A stretch of DNA of 64,000 nt. Source: Putridiphycobacter sp965230195 (GTDB lineage Bacteria; Bacteroidota; Bacteroidia; Flavobacteriales_D; Crocinitomicaceae). The notes below the pieces were generated by a model. The model was given only the letters and a program-made list of their open reading frames with translations, was not told the DNA's origin and made no database searches. The stretch is from positions 6,572,001 to 6,636,000 of the forward strand of contig OZ245997.1 in the NCBI GenBank assembly GCA_965230195.1, written 5' to 3'. Both the position numbers and the translations under genes were made by a program. Below, piece by piece: positions 44,787-53,531 of this stretch; position 1 is the stretch's first letter, and every line of letters begins with the position of its first letter.

Positions 44787-44808
44787 AAATCTGATTGCAA
44801 TTAGATTT
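44787..44808. promoter_or_regulatory. LysR-type dyad upstream of oxyR
   Basis: AAATCT (44787-44792), 10-base spacer, AGATTT (44803-44808). It lies just upstream of the -7 element and has LysR-like T-N-A symmetry, so it is a candidate autoregulatory site. Confidence 0.45.
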
Positions 44809-44818
44809 GTACTATGAA

Positions 44819-44914
44819 AATTTCAGGGATTAATGTTCGGACATAGCATTATCAAAGTTTTTAGAGTATTTCATCATTTTTTCATTAGATCACCCGAACA
44901 TTTTTCCTGAAATT
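44819..44914. repeat. Long imperfect inverted repeat after the ABC exporter gene
   Basis: Outer arms AATTTCAGG (44819-44827) and CCTGAAATT (44906-44914), inner arms AATGTTCGG (44832-44840) and CCGAACATT (44894-44902), separated by a 4-base and a 3-base internal loop and enclosing 53 bases. It ends 1 base before the ABC exporter stop. It could be an mRNA-end structure or the ends of a small non-autonomous element; no target duplication is clear. Confidence 0.5.
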
Positions 44915-44915
44915 C

Positions 44916-46757
44916 TTATATGATCTGCTGAATTTCACATAATGAATGGTAGTAACCTCCAGCCTTAATGAGCTCATCATGCGTACCTTGTTCAACAATT
45001 TGACCTTGCCTTAATACAATGATTAGATCGGCATGTCGGATGGTGCTTAACCTATGGGCAATGACTAGTGATGTCCTGTTATGCATTACATTATCTAATG
45101 CCTGCTGAACAACCTTTTCAGACTCTGTATCCAGCGCTGATGTAGCTTCATCAAAAATCATGATTGGAGTATCGGCTAAAACTGCTCTGGCAATACTAAT
45201 TCTCTGTTTCTGGCCACCGGATAGTTTATTCCCTCTGTCTCCTATATTAGTATCATAGCCGTTTTCAAGTCCTTCAATAAACTCATGGGCATTGGCAATT
45301 TTAGCAGCTTCAATAATACGTGCTCTATCGGCTTCTGTATTACCAAAAGCAATATTGTTGGCAATAGTATCATTAAATAAAACCGATTCCTGAGAAACAA
45401 TACTGATCAGGCCTCTTAGGTCCTTTAATCTGATATCCTTTATATTGACACCATCAATGGTTATGTTTCCCGATTTAACATCATAGAACCTTGGAATAAG
45501 GTCGGAAATGGTTGATTTCCCGCTGCCTGACTCTCCAACTAATGCTACTGTTTTCCCTTTTTCCAGTTTAAATGAAATATCTGTCAACACCTTGGTATCC
45601 TGATACGAAAATTCAATTGAATTCAGTTCAATGCTATTATCAAATTCAGTTTTATTAATAGCCGAATCAGTTTCAATTATGGTATCTTCTATATCCAGAA
45701 TACTGTCAATTCTTTCTAATGAGGCTTCAGCTTTTTTAAAGCTGGTTAAACCGTTTGCAACACTGCTGATTGGTCTTAATAGCTGCGAAAAAACAACGAT
45801 AAATGTGATGAACTCACCACCACTTATTTCACTATCCTGTTCTAAAATAAGATTACCGCCAAACCATACAATACCAAGCATGATCGCTGCTCCTAAAAAC
45901 TCATTTAATGGTGAGGCCAGATCCTTTTTCCTAAAAGCCCTTGTACTCAATTGTTGATGAAGGTGATTATGTTCCGAAAATCGCTTTAAAATGGCTTTTT
46001 CTGCTGTAAATGCTTTAATAATCCTAACCCCACCAATAGCTTCTTCAATCAGGGAGAGTACATATCCCATTTTTTCCTGTCCTTTTACAGAGGTTCTTTT
46101 TAAACTTTTTCCGATTCTAGAAATCAAAAAACCGCTGATAGGTAGTAGAATTAACGAAAACAAAGTCAGAGGAACACTCATGTAAAACAGAAATATTAAG
46201 CTGATGGCAATGGCCAACGGCTCCCTGAACATGATTTCCAAAAGGTAAACCACAGCGACTTCAACTTCATTTAAGTCGGAAGTCATTCGAGATAGTAAAT
46301 TACCCTTACGTTCATCAGTATGATAGGCTATGGGTAAATGAATAGCTTTATAAAACAAGCTGTGCCGTAATTCCCTTACTACAGCCATTCTCATGTATGA
46401 CTGATGGTATACAGCAGAGTATCGGAATAGGTTTTTCAGAAAAAAAGCAATCAGTACGGTAATGCAAATAAATCCAAGAGCACCTTTTAAACCGTAGTCA
46501 GTTATGAATTCTCCCATCTTATAGTCATATAAGGACCCAAAATAACTGAAAACATCTTTTTTCGTTTCCCAGCTTGGTACCGGCATACTTGTAATTTCCT
46601 CTTGCTTTTCAGGATTAAAAATGAGATTTAAAAAAGGCATAAACAGCACCAATGAAATCAAATTAAAAATCACGAAAAGGAGGTTGCTGAAAATGGTTAA
46701 ATAAGCAGATCTTCTTTGGCTAAAAGCCAGCTTAAAAATTTGAGTAAATCCTTTCAC
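44916..46757 (-). CDS. ABC exporter half-transporter (MsbA-like)
   Basis: 613 residues: six-helix transmembrane domain (about 15-345) fused to a nucleotide-binding domain (about 375-613) with Walker A GESGSGKST, Q-loop SIVSQES, signature LSGGQKQRIS, Walker B PIMIFDEATS and switch His in IAHRLSTIRHAD. Length and order fit lipid A or lipid-flipping exporters such as MsbA, but the cargo cannot be read from sequence. A 55-residue insert between helices 1 and 2 (PEKQEEITSMPVPSWETKK ...) is a common Bacteroidota variant. Divergent from rbfA. Confidence 0.93.
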   Translation of the reverse strand: MKGFTQIFKLAFSQRRSAYLTIFSNLLFVIFNLISLVLFMPFLNLIFNPEKQEEITSMPVPSWETKKDVFSYFGSLYDYKMGEFITDYGLKGALGFICITVLIAFFLKNLFRYSAVYHQSYMRMAVVRELRHSLFYKAIHLPIAYHTDERKGNLLSRMTSDLNEVEVAVVYLLEIMFREPLAIAISLIFLFYMSVPLTLFSLILLPISGFLISRIGKSLKRTSVKGQEKMGYVLSLIEEAIGGVRIIKAFTAEKAILKRFSEHNHLHQQLSTRAFRKKDLASPLNEFLGAAIMLGIVWFGGNLILEQDSEISGGEFITFIVVFSQLLRPISSVANGLTSFKKAEASLERIDSILDIEDTIIETDSAINKTEFDNSIELNSIEFSYQDTKVLTDISFKLEKGKTVALVGESGSGKSTISDLIPRFYDVKSGNITIDGVNIKDIRLKDLRGLISIVSQESVLFNDTIANNIAFGNTEADRARIIEAAKIANAHEFIEGLENGYDTNIGDRGNKLSGGQKQRISIARAVLADTPIMIFDEATSALDTESEKVVQQALDNVMHNRTSLVIAHRLSTIRHADLIIVLRQGQIVEQGTHDELIKAGGYYHSLCEIQQII

Positions 46758-46822
46758 GGCTGTAAAGGTAAGTAATCTATAAATAATATTAAGCCTTTGA
46801 AAATGGATCGTTTGAATTTTTG

Positions 46823-46830
46823 TACTTTTG
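46823..46830 (+). promoter_or_regulatory. -7 element of rbfA, almost touching the start codon
   Basis: TACTTTTG fits TAnnTTTG and ends 4 bases before the rbfA ATG at 46835, so transcription would start at or next to the ATG. The nearest TTTG upstream (46796-46799) gives a 23-base spacer. Confidence 0.5.
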
Positions 46831-46834
46831 TGGC

Positions 46835-47176
46835 ATGAGTACCTTACGTCAAAGAAAAATCAATTCTATTTTAGAGAAAGAACTGGGAACAGTATTCAGG
46901 GAAGAGAGCAGAACATTTTGCCTTGGAGCTATGGTTACCGTTACACAGGTGAATATTTCTCCTGATATGACCTACGCAAAAGTTTTTATCAGCATTTTTG
47001 GAGGTGCTAAGGATGCTGATGAGGTATTTGCACATATTAAGGAACATGCCGGGTATATCCGTAAAATTGTAGGGAACCGGTTGGCCAAATCACTCAGGCG
47101 TATCCCTGAATTTGATTATAAGATTGACAATTCTTTGGATTATGCTAATGAAATAGACGAATTACTAAAAAAATAG
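46835..47176 (+). CDS. rbfA: 30S ribosome-binding factor RbfA
   Basis: 113 residues from the ATG at 46835 (MSTLRQRKINSILEKEL). RbfA helps 16S rRNA processing and cold adaptation of the 30S subunit. The KH-like fold signature VTVTQVNISPDMTYAKVFISIF and the ending LAKSLRRIPEFDYKIDNSLDYANEIDELL are typical. An ATG at 46820 in frame would add MYFCG and lies upstream of the -7 element. The stop overlaps the next start (TAGTG). Confidence 0.95.
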   Translation: MSTLRQRKINSILEKELGTVFREESRTFCLGAMVTVTQVNISPDMTYAKVFISIFGGAKDADEVFAHIKEHAGYIRKIVGNRLAKSLRRIPEFDYKIDNSLDYANEIDELLKK

Positions 47177-48408
47177 TGAATTCATCATTTTTCATAGCTA
47201 AACGATACCTTTTTTCCAGGAAATCCCAGAATGTCATTAATATCATTTCAGGGATATCAATTTTTGGTATTACCATTGCCACAGCAGCAATGGTAATTGT
47301 AATCTCAGCATTTAATGGTATTGAAGGTCTGGTTATTTCATTATTTAATTCATTTGAGCCTGACATTAAAATAGAATCGGTTCATTCCAAAACGTTTTCG
47401 CAGGATATTATTCCGGGTGAGATTTACGCTGATATTGATATTGCTAATTACTCAAATGTCATAGAAGAGACCGTTATTTTTAAAAATTACGAGCAATTTG
47501 CATTTGGAAAAATTAAAGGTGTAGAGGAAGAATTCCTTGATATGATTGACATGCCAACATACCTGATTGATTCAAGCAGAGGGTTTTCAGGGAATAGTCT
47601 GATCAGGGACGGGGAGCATTTTGGCGTAGCCGGATATATTTTGTTTCAGAACTTAAGCGGCTATATTTATGATATTCCGGGGGAGTATGAACATTTAACA
47701 ATCTATTCGCCAAACCGGAATGAAAAAATAAAGAGAAACAATATCAATGCTTTTGGTACTACCCGTATTCCCATTGCAGGAGTGTTTTCATTTAATAACA
47801 GGGTTGATGAGAATTATGTGATCATTCCAATTGATCTGGCAAGTGAAATATTAGCTTACGACCGGCATATATCAGCTGTTGAATTAAAGGTAAAAGAAGG
47901 GGTGGATATAGAACAGAAGCGAAATGCATTTAAAGCTATTCTTGGATCCGATTTTTCTGTTAAAACAGCTTATGAACAAAATGAACTGATCTATAAAACC
48001 AGTAAAAGTGAAAAATGGTTAACCATTACACTTCTGGGCTTTATATTTTTTCTGGGTACTTTTACAATGGTAGCTTCTATTACTATGTTAATTCTGGAGA
48101 AGAGAGACAATATTTTTACCATGCATGCTTTTGGTGCAAATGAGCAACAATTGAAGAAAATCTTTTTCTATGAAGGACTTTTGATTAATGGCATTGGTAT
48201 AGTTTTTGGACTTGGAATCGGGATTTTAATATGTTATTTGCAAATAAATTTCGGACTGTTGAAAATGGATGGCGGATTAGTGGAATATTTTCCGGTTTCA
48301 GTAAAAATTTCAGACATATTTTTAATTTTGGGAATCACTATAGGTATTGGCACAATTGCTGCCTATTTACCAAGTCGGATTTTGATCCGAAAAACAATAA
48401 ATAAGTAA
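47176..48408 (+). CDS. LolC/LolE-type ABC transporter permease
   Basis: 410 residues: a first helix (about 20-45), a periplasmic MacB-like domain (about 50-270), then three helices (about 280-305, 330-355, 375-400), the FtsX-like permease form. The N-terminal SFFIAKRYLFSRKSQNVINIISGISIFGI is the usual opening of Bacteroidota LolCE proteins, which extract lipoproteins from the inner membrane. No ATPase gene is adjacent. The start is the GTG overlapping the rbfA stop. Confidence 0.88.
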   Translation: MNSSFFIAKRYLFSRKSQNVINIISGISIFGITIATAAMVIVISAFNGIEGLVISLFNSFEPDIKIESVHSKTFSQDIIPGEIYADIDIANYSNVIEETVIFKNYEQFAFGKIKGVEEEFLDMIDMPTYLIDSSRGFSGNSLIRDGEHFGVAGYILFQNLSGYIYDIPGEYEHLTIYSPNRNEKIKRNNINAFGTTRIPIAGVFSFNNRVDENYVIIPIDLASEILAYDRHISAVELKVKEGVDIEQKRNAFKAILGSDFSVKTAYEQNELIYKTSKSEKWLTITLLGFIFFLGTFTMVASITMLILEKRDNIFTMHAFGANEQQLKKIFFYEGLLINGIGIVFGLGIGILICYLQINFGLLKMDGGLVEYFPVSVKISDIFLILGITIGIGTIAAYLPSRILIRKTINK

Positions 48409-48409
48409 A

Positions 48410-50437
48410 ATGAAAAAAATTGTATTAGTAAGCTTTATGCTGATTGGGTTAATTGGGTTTTCGCAAAACCGGATGACCGCAGAATTGTTATGGAAATTAA
48501 AAAGGGTGGGAGGAATCCAGGTATCACCCGATCAAACAAAAGTTCTGTATACTCAGAAGTCGTATGATTTAATGGCAAACAGTGGCAGGAATGAGCTGTT
48601 TATTATGGATTTAAAGACTAAGGCTATTTCTAAAATTCCGATTGAAAAAGAAAATGTTTGGAACGCACAGTGGCACCCGGATGGGAAAAAGGTAGCTTTT
48701 TTAAAGAATGGCAGGTTTGGTGTAAATGTTTTTGTAGTTAATCCTGACGGGACAGGTCTTAAACAGGTATCTAAAATCGAAAATGGTATTAATGAGTTTA
48801 AGTATTCTCCAACGGGTAACAGAATAATGTTTACTAAAGATGTTAAATTATCACTGGTTCACTCTACCGATCTTGCGGTTGACCTGACAAAGTCGGACGC
48901 TAAGGTATATGATAACTTGATGTACCGCCACTGGTCAAATTATTTTGACGGGACGTATACTCACCTTTTTATTGCGGCTGTTGATAATGGAATGATGGCG
49001 GGAACAGGTATTGATATTATGAAAGGAGAGCATTATGACGCGCCATTAAAACCATTTGGAGGTTTGGAACAAGCTGCATTCTCTCAGGATGGAAATTTAT
49101 TAGCCTATACCTGTAAAAAGCTAAAAGGTCGTGATTATGCCATAAGTACCAATTCTGACATCTATGTTTATGATGTGATTAAATTGAAAACAAGTAATTT
49201 GACAGAAGGTATGATGGGGTATGATACAGAACCTTCTTACTCTAAAGATGGAAAGCATGTTGCTTGGTTAAGTATGAAAACAAATGGATTTGAGTCTGAC
49301 AAAAACAATATAATGATCCAGAATCTTGAGACTGGTAAAAAGCAAAATTTAACTGAAAATATCGATCTGACTGTATCATCATATGTCTGGAGTGACGCAG
49401 GAGATAAGATTTATTTTAAAGCTGTAAAGGAGGCCACATACCAAATGTTCGAATTGGATGTAGCATCAAAGGAGGTACGAAAAATTACTGACGGAATGCA
49501 TAATTATACATCAATAGACTTTGCTGGTGATTATTTGATAGGAGGAAGACAGTCAATGAATCATCCTACTGATATTTATAAGGTGAATATTAAATCTGGT
49601 GAGCAAACACAGCTTACAGATGTCAACAAGACCATTTATGATAATCTTGAGACGGGAAAAATTGAAAAGAGGTGGGTAAAAACAACCGACAATAAAAAGC
49701 AATTGGTTTGGGTAATCTATCCTCCGGGATTCGATAAAAGTAAAAAATATCCTGCATTACTGTACTGCCAGGGAGGACCTCAAAGTGCTGTATCTCAGTT
49801 TTTTTCTTACCGTTGGAATTTTCAGTTAATGGCAGCAAATGATTATATTATCATTGCACCTAACCGAAGAGGGTTACCAGGCTTTGGCCAGGAATGGAAT
49901 GATGCAATCTCAAAAGATTGGGGTGGTCAGCCAATGGATGATTATTTGTCAGCAGTTGATGAATTAAAAAAAGAACCGTTTATTGATGAAAAAAGAATTG
50001 GAGCAGTAGGGGCAAGCTACGGTGGATACTCGGTTTATTACCTGGCTGGTATTCATGAAAAGCGATTTGCCTGTTTTATTTCGCATTGTGGATTGTATAA
50101 TCTGGAAAGCTGGTATGGTACTACAGAAGAATTGTTTTTTGCCAATTATGATATTGGTGGACCTTACTACGGTGAAAGAATGCCTGAGGCCTACTATAAA
50201 TTTTCACCGCATAGAAAAGCACATAAGTGGGATACACCTATGTTGATTTTCCAGGGAGAAAAAGATTATCGTGTACCAATGGGGCAGGGATTAGAAGCAT
50301 TTCAGGCCTTACAACTAAAATATATTGAGAGTAAGCTGATATTATTTCCGGAAGAGAATCATTGGATTTTATCACCACAGAATGGGGTGTTCTGGCACCG
50401 GCAGTATTATGCCTGGTTAGGAAAGTATTTGAAATAA
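48410..50437 (+). CDS. Secreted S9 family peptidase (DPP/acylaminoacyl-peptidase type), 675 aa
   Basis: Signal peptide (MKKIVLVSFMLIGLIGFSQ), an N-terminal propeller with WD/TolB-like motifs (PDQTKVLYTQKSYD, WHPDGKKVAFL), then the hydrolase domain with the triad Ser536 (GASYGG), Asp619 (EKDYRVP) and His651 (EENHWIL). The length fits the DPP-like S9 subgroup that processes oligopeptides in the periplasm. The ATG follows the LolC/E stop by 1 base. Confidence 0.93.
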   Translation: MKKIVLVSFMLIGLIGFSQNRMTAELLWKLKRVGGIQVSPDQTKVLYTQKSYDLMANSGRNELFIMDLKTKAISKIPIEKENVWNAQWHPDGKKVAFLKNGRFGVNVFVVNPDGTGLKQVSKIENGINEFKYSPTGNRIMFTKDVKLSLVHSTDLAVDLTKSDAKVYDNLMYRHWSNYFDGTYTHLFIAAVDNGMMAGTGIDIMKGEHYDAPLKPFGGLEQAAFSQDGNLLAYTCKKLKGRDYAISTNSDIYVYDVIKLKTSNLTEGMMGYDTEPSYSKDGKHVAWLSMKTNGFESDKNNIMIQNLETGKKQNLTENIDLTVSSYVWSDAGDKIYFKAVKEATYQMFELDVASKEVRKITDGMHNYTSIDFAGDYLIGGRQSMNHPTDIYKVNIKSGEQTQLTDVNKTIYDNLETGKIEKRWVKTTDNKKQLVWVIYPPGFDKSKKYPALLYCQGGPQSAVSQFFSYRWNFQLMAANDYIIIAPNRRGLPGFGQEWNDAISKDWGGQPMDDYLSAVDELKKEPFIDEKRIGAVGASYGGYSVYYLAGIHEKRFACFISHCGLYNLESWYGTTEELFFANYDIGGPYYGERMPEAYYKFSPHRKAHKWDTPMLIFQGEKDYRVPMGQGLEAFQALQLKYIESKLILFPEENHWILSPQNGVFWHRQYYAWLGKYLK

Positions 50438-50443
50438 TAAATG

Positions 50444-50475
50444 AAAAGGGACATCAGCAATGGTGTCCTTTTTTT
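50444..50475. terminator. Terminator between the S9 peptidase and the convergent amidotransferase-like gene
   Basis: AAAAGGGACA (50444-50453) pairs with TGTCCTTTT (50464-50472) with one bulged G, followed by a T-run; A-run on the other side makes it usable from both strands. Confidence 0.75.
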
Positions 50476-50477
50476 GA

Positions 50478-51164
50478 TTACTCTCCTTTAATATCCCTGA
50501 TCCGGATTACATTTTTAATAAAGTAAGTAAAAATAGGGTGGGGGATATCTTCGGTTGAATTCATTTGAGGGCAAAACATAGTAAACATAAAAAAGTTGAG
50601 TTGTTTTGCCATTAGTATTTCAGGATCAAAATATTGGTTTCGGGCACCAATTTCAAATTCTTCAGCAAGGATATCGGAATATTGAGGTAAAATTGAATAT
50701 CGGGATGAGCTGAATTCAATAGGTCCGCGGTGAATATAAATCTTTTCACAGTCGGATTTTAAATTGGAGAGGTTTACCTGTGTAAAATGATTGCCATCTA
50801 CCAGGTTGTCAGAAATGATCTTTTCACCAGTATTATCATAACCCAATTCTGAAAAATGTGTCTGAACCAGAATTTTGAATATTTCACCTGTTCCCAGAAC
50901 CGGAATGTCCAGTGATTTTAACCTCTTAATGATTGAATTAAAGAAAAAAGGTTTGTTAAATGGTCCCGGGGCAATAAGAACCCCATCATATTCCTGTACT
51001 TCAGCTTCACTAAACTCGCAAAATTCATGCTCTCCAAACCAAAAGAAATTGATAGGCTGATCTAAGATTTTTTCAACGTGTTGTAGGGCCTTATTGGTTG
51101 CATTATGTGAATGATACGCAAAATTATAATTTCCAATAATGGCGATACGGATTGCTTTTTCCAT
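50478..51164 (-). CDS. CTP synthase C-terminal-like amidotransferase homologue without catalytic residues
   Basis: 228 residues from the ATG at 51164 (an upstream ATG at 51185 is possible). The fold is the class I glutaminase domain of CTP synthase: IRIAIIGNYN, DGVLIAPGPF, PVLGTGEIF and the end MFCPQMNSTEDIPHP, which aligns with QFHPEFxSRPxxPHP. The catalytic Cys of LGxC is Gly93, and the His and Glu of HPE are Cys198 and Gln200, so all three triad residues are replaced and glutamine hydrolysis is not expected. It matches the group annotated as CTP-synthase C-terminal-region-related proteins. There is no synthase domain and no CTP synthase gene next to it. Confidence 0.78.
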   Translation of the reverse strand: MEKAIRIAIIGNYNFAYHSHNATNKALQHVEKILDQPINFFWFGEHEFCEFSEAEVQEYDGVLIAPGPFNKPFFFNSIIKRLKSLDIPVLGTGEIFKILVQTHFSELGYDNTGEKIISDNLVDGNHFTQVNLSNLKSDCEKIYIHRGPIEFSSSRYSILPQYSDILAEEFEIGARNQYFDPEILMAKQLNFFMFTMFCPQMNSTEDIPHPIFTYFIKNVIRIRDIKGE

Positions 51165-51235
51165 TAAAATTCTTAATTCGCTCACTAAGTTAAGAAAATT
51201 TGAGGAATTAGAACTTTTGCACTTTTATTATAGCG

Positions 51236-51598
51236 TTAAGATACTAACTTCATATTGTTAGGTTCTATTGAAATGTCCAGACTTTTAGTAGGTAAATACT
51301 TCTCTTTACTTAAACTGAATACCTTAGCCGTTAAGGATTCGGTGTTCGTATATTCATATTTTAAAAAGTTACTGATTCTGACAAACCCCAGGTGGTAGTG
51401 CCTGTACATTACTTTATAGAGCAAGTCCCCGTTCAAATGTTTTGTTTCAAGTGTCAAATCTAACATTGTTCCTTCACTAATATGATGATAAACATATATC
51501 ATATCAAAATGACTGAGCTGACTAACAGTAGTAATAAAACGAAATCTATCCTGTATTTCAGTTTTTCTTCCTAATCGTTGAGCAAATAAATTATTCAT
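51236..51598 (-). CDS. Hypothetical protein, 120 aa
   Basis: 120 residues, no signal peptide and no membrane helix. Aromatic- and His-rich middle (FDMIYVYHHISEGTM, YKVMYRHYHLGF). I recognise no domain. It starts 2 bases after the stop of the upstream gene at 51601, so the two form a pair in one message. Confidence 0.72.
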   Translation of the reverse strand: MNNLFAQRLGRKTEIQDRFRFITTVSQLSHFDMIYVYHHISEGTMLDLTLETKHLNGDLLYKVMYRHYHLGFVRISNFLKYEYTNTESLTAKVFSLSKEKYLPTKSLDISIEPNNMKLVS

Positions 51599-51600
51599 AA

Positions 51601-51918
51601 TTAAGCACCAATTTGTATATAAGAATTATTGAAGTGAAAATCGTAAATGGCGTGATGAGCCGAGTCAAAATTGTATTCGATAATTTCTGTACCATCTTCC
51701 ATGAATAGTGAAGTAATTTCTTCTGATTTTAATTCAAACCCGTTAGCAGTAATTTTTGAAAGTATTCTGTTCAGGTCAGACTGAGAAATGATTAATTTTG
51801 TATGAATACATTTCTTTTTAAATTGCAGTTCGCAGTTAATTTGAGCTTCTGTATCTCCCTTTTCGTAAGATATTGAGTTTACATTAATCTTGTCGTAAAT
51901 TGTAATTAACTTTTCCAT
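51601..51918 (-). CDS. Hypothetical protein, 105 aa
   Basis: 105 residues from the ATG at 51918 (MEKLITIYDKINVNSISYEKG). A longer frame from a GTG at 51963 would begin inside a perfect operator-like dyad, so I prefer the ATG. Mixed alpha/beta with no recognisable family. First gene of a two-gene unit that is divergent from the saccharopine dehydrogenase. Confidence 0.68.
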   Translation of the reverse strand: MEKLITIYDKINVNSISYEKGDTEAQINCELQFKKKCIHTKLIISQSDLNRILSKITANGFELKSEEITSLFMEDGTEIIEYNFDSAHHAIYDFHFNNSYIQIGA

Positions 51919-51961
51919 TTTATTGCTGTTTTTTATGTTAACAATACAATGATATTTTGCC

Positions 51962-51984
51962 ACAACGTAATCTATTTACGTTGT
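51962..51984. promoter_or_regulatory. Perfect 9-bp dyad in the divergent region
   Basis: ACAACGTAA (51962-51970), TCTAT, TTACGTTGT (51976-51984). It sits between two divergent transcription units, with starts at 51918 and 52055. No T-run follows, so an operator for a dimeric regulator is more likely than a terminator. Confidence 0.65.
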
Positions 51985-52054
51985 AAAAAAAGAATGGATA
52001 AATTAACTTAATTATTAAAATGTGTTAGATTTACGACAAAAAGAAAACTACGAC

Positions 52055-53407
52055 ATGAAGCATATTCTTGTAATAGGTGCAGGGCTTTCTGCATCATCAA
52101 TGATTAGATATTTGATTAACAATGCAGGAGAGGAAAATTGGAGTATTAAAATTATTGACAGGGATGAGGATTTGGCCAAAAAAAAGACAGAGGGAAGTGA
52201 ATATGCCGAGGGAATAGGTTTGGATGCATTACAACAGGATTTAAGATTACCTTATATCGAATGGGCGGACTTAGTCATTTCAATGTTACCTGCCAGATTT
52301 CATGTTGAGGTTGCTAAAGATTGTATTACCTGTAAAACCAATTTAATAACACCTTCCTACATATCGGATGAAATGAAGGCGCTTAATGAGGCTGCTGTTG
52401 AGGCAGGAATTATTATCATGAATGAGATAGGGGTAGATCCCGGAATTGATCATATGAGCGCTAAAAGGGTATTAGATCAGATACAGAACAGAGGAGGAGA
52501 GATGCATATTTTTGAATCGTTTACAGGAGGATTAATTGCCCCTGAGAGTGATAATAACCCATGGAATTATAAATTAACCTGGAATCCGAGAAATGTGGTT
52601 TTAGCAGGGCAGGGTAGTGCTGCAAAATTTATCCAGGAAGGAAAATATAAATATATCCCTTATCATAAGCTATTCAGACGGACAGAGGTTGTAGAGATAG
52701 ATGGTTTTGGTCAGTTTGAAGGATACGCAAACCGGGATTCTTTAAAATACAGAGATATTTATAATTTGAACGATATTCCGACAATCTACAGAGGGACGTT
52801 CAGACGAAAGGGATTTTCAAGAGCATGGAATGTTTTTGTACAGTTGGGAGCCACTGATGATTCTTATATACTGGAAGGTAGTCAAAATATGACTAAACGT
52901 GATTTTATCAATTCTTTCTTGCCTTTTAACCCTACCGATTCAGTTGAGTTAAAATTGAGGCATTATCTCAAAATTGAACAGGATGATTCAATCTGGGATA
53001 AATTAGTATGGCTTGGTATTTTTGAAGATGTAAAGTTAGATTTAAACAAAGATGTTACACCGGCTCAGTTTCTACAGCGAATAATTGAGGATAAATGGAA
53101 ACTTGATCCGGGAGATAAGGATATGATTGTAATGTGGCATAAATTTGTTTACAAAATTGACAATGAATTTGAAGAGATAAATTCTTCAATGGTAGTAATT
53201 GGTGAAGACCAAACTTATACCGCAATGAGTAATACGGTTGGTTTACCTATTGCAATTTGTGCTAAAATGATCCTTAATAACACTATTGAGTTAAAGGGAG
53301 TACAAATTCCTATTCACCAACAAATATATGATCCTATTCTAAACGAATTGGAAACTTATAATATTAAATTCAGGGATAAAGAAATCACCCCTCCGGTATT
53401 GTATTAA
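52055..53407 (+). CDS. Saccharopine dehydrogenase family protein (LYS9-like)
   Basis: 450 residues from the ATG at 52055; a GTG at 52022 would add 11 residues before the Rossmann fold. The NAD(P) site HILVIGAGLSASSMIRYL opens the protein, and the middle and C-terminal domains follow LYS9-type saccharopine reductases (NEIGVDPGIDHMSAK, FTGGLIAPESDNNPWNYKLTWNPRNVVLAGQG). Such enzymes join or split lysine and 2-oxoglutarate via saccharopine. No partner lysine-pathway gene is next to it. Confidence 0.9.
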   Translation: MKHILVIGAGLSASSMIRYLINNAGEENWSIKIIDRDEDLAKKKTEGSEYAEGIGLDALQQDLRLPYIEWADLVISMLPARFHVEVAKDCITCKTNLITPSYISDEMKALNEAAVEAGIIIMNEIGVDPGIDHMSAKRVLDQIQNRGGEMHIFESFTGGLIAPESDNNPWNYKLTWNPRNVVLAGQGSAAKFIQEGKYKYIPYHKLFRRTEVVEIDGFGQFEGYANRDSLKYRDIYNLNDIPTIYRGTFRRKGFSRAWNVFVQLGATDDSYILEGSQNMTKRDFINSFLPFNPTDSVELKLRHYLKIEQDDSIWDKLVWLGIFEDVKLDLNKDVTPAQFLQRIIEDKWKLDPGDKDMIVMWHKFVYKIDNEFEEINSSMVVIGEDQTYTAMSNTVGLPIAICAKMILNNTIELKGVQIPIHQQIYDPILNELETYNIKFRDKEITPPVLY

Positions 53408-53478
53408 AAAATAAAAGGTCCTAATCGGGTACATGATAACAGGACTGTTTTTTTAAAACTTAATAATTGACTAACAAA

Positions 53479-53510
53479 AAAAGGCCGTTTCAAATTTGAA
53501 ACGGCCTTTT
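53479..53510. terminator. Perfect palindromic terminator between convergent genes
   Basis: A 16-bp perfect palindrome (left arm 53479-53494, right arm 53495-53510) with A-run and T-run at the ends, so it can serve the saccharopine dehydrogenase on plus and the fibronectin-type protein on minus. Confidence 0.93.
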
Positions 53511-53531
53511 AAATTTATTGTGTTAGAATGA

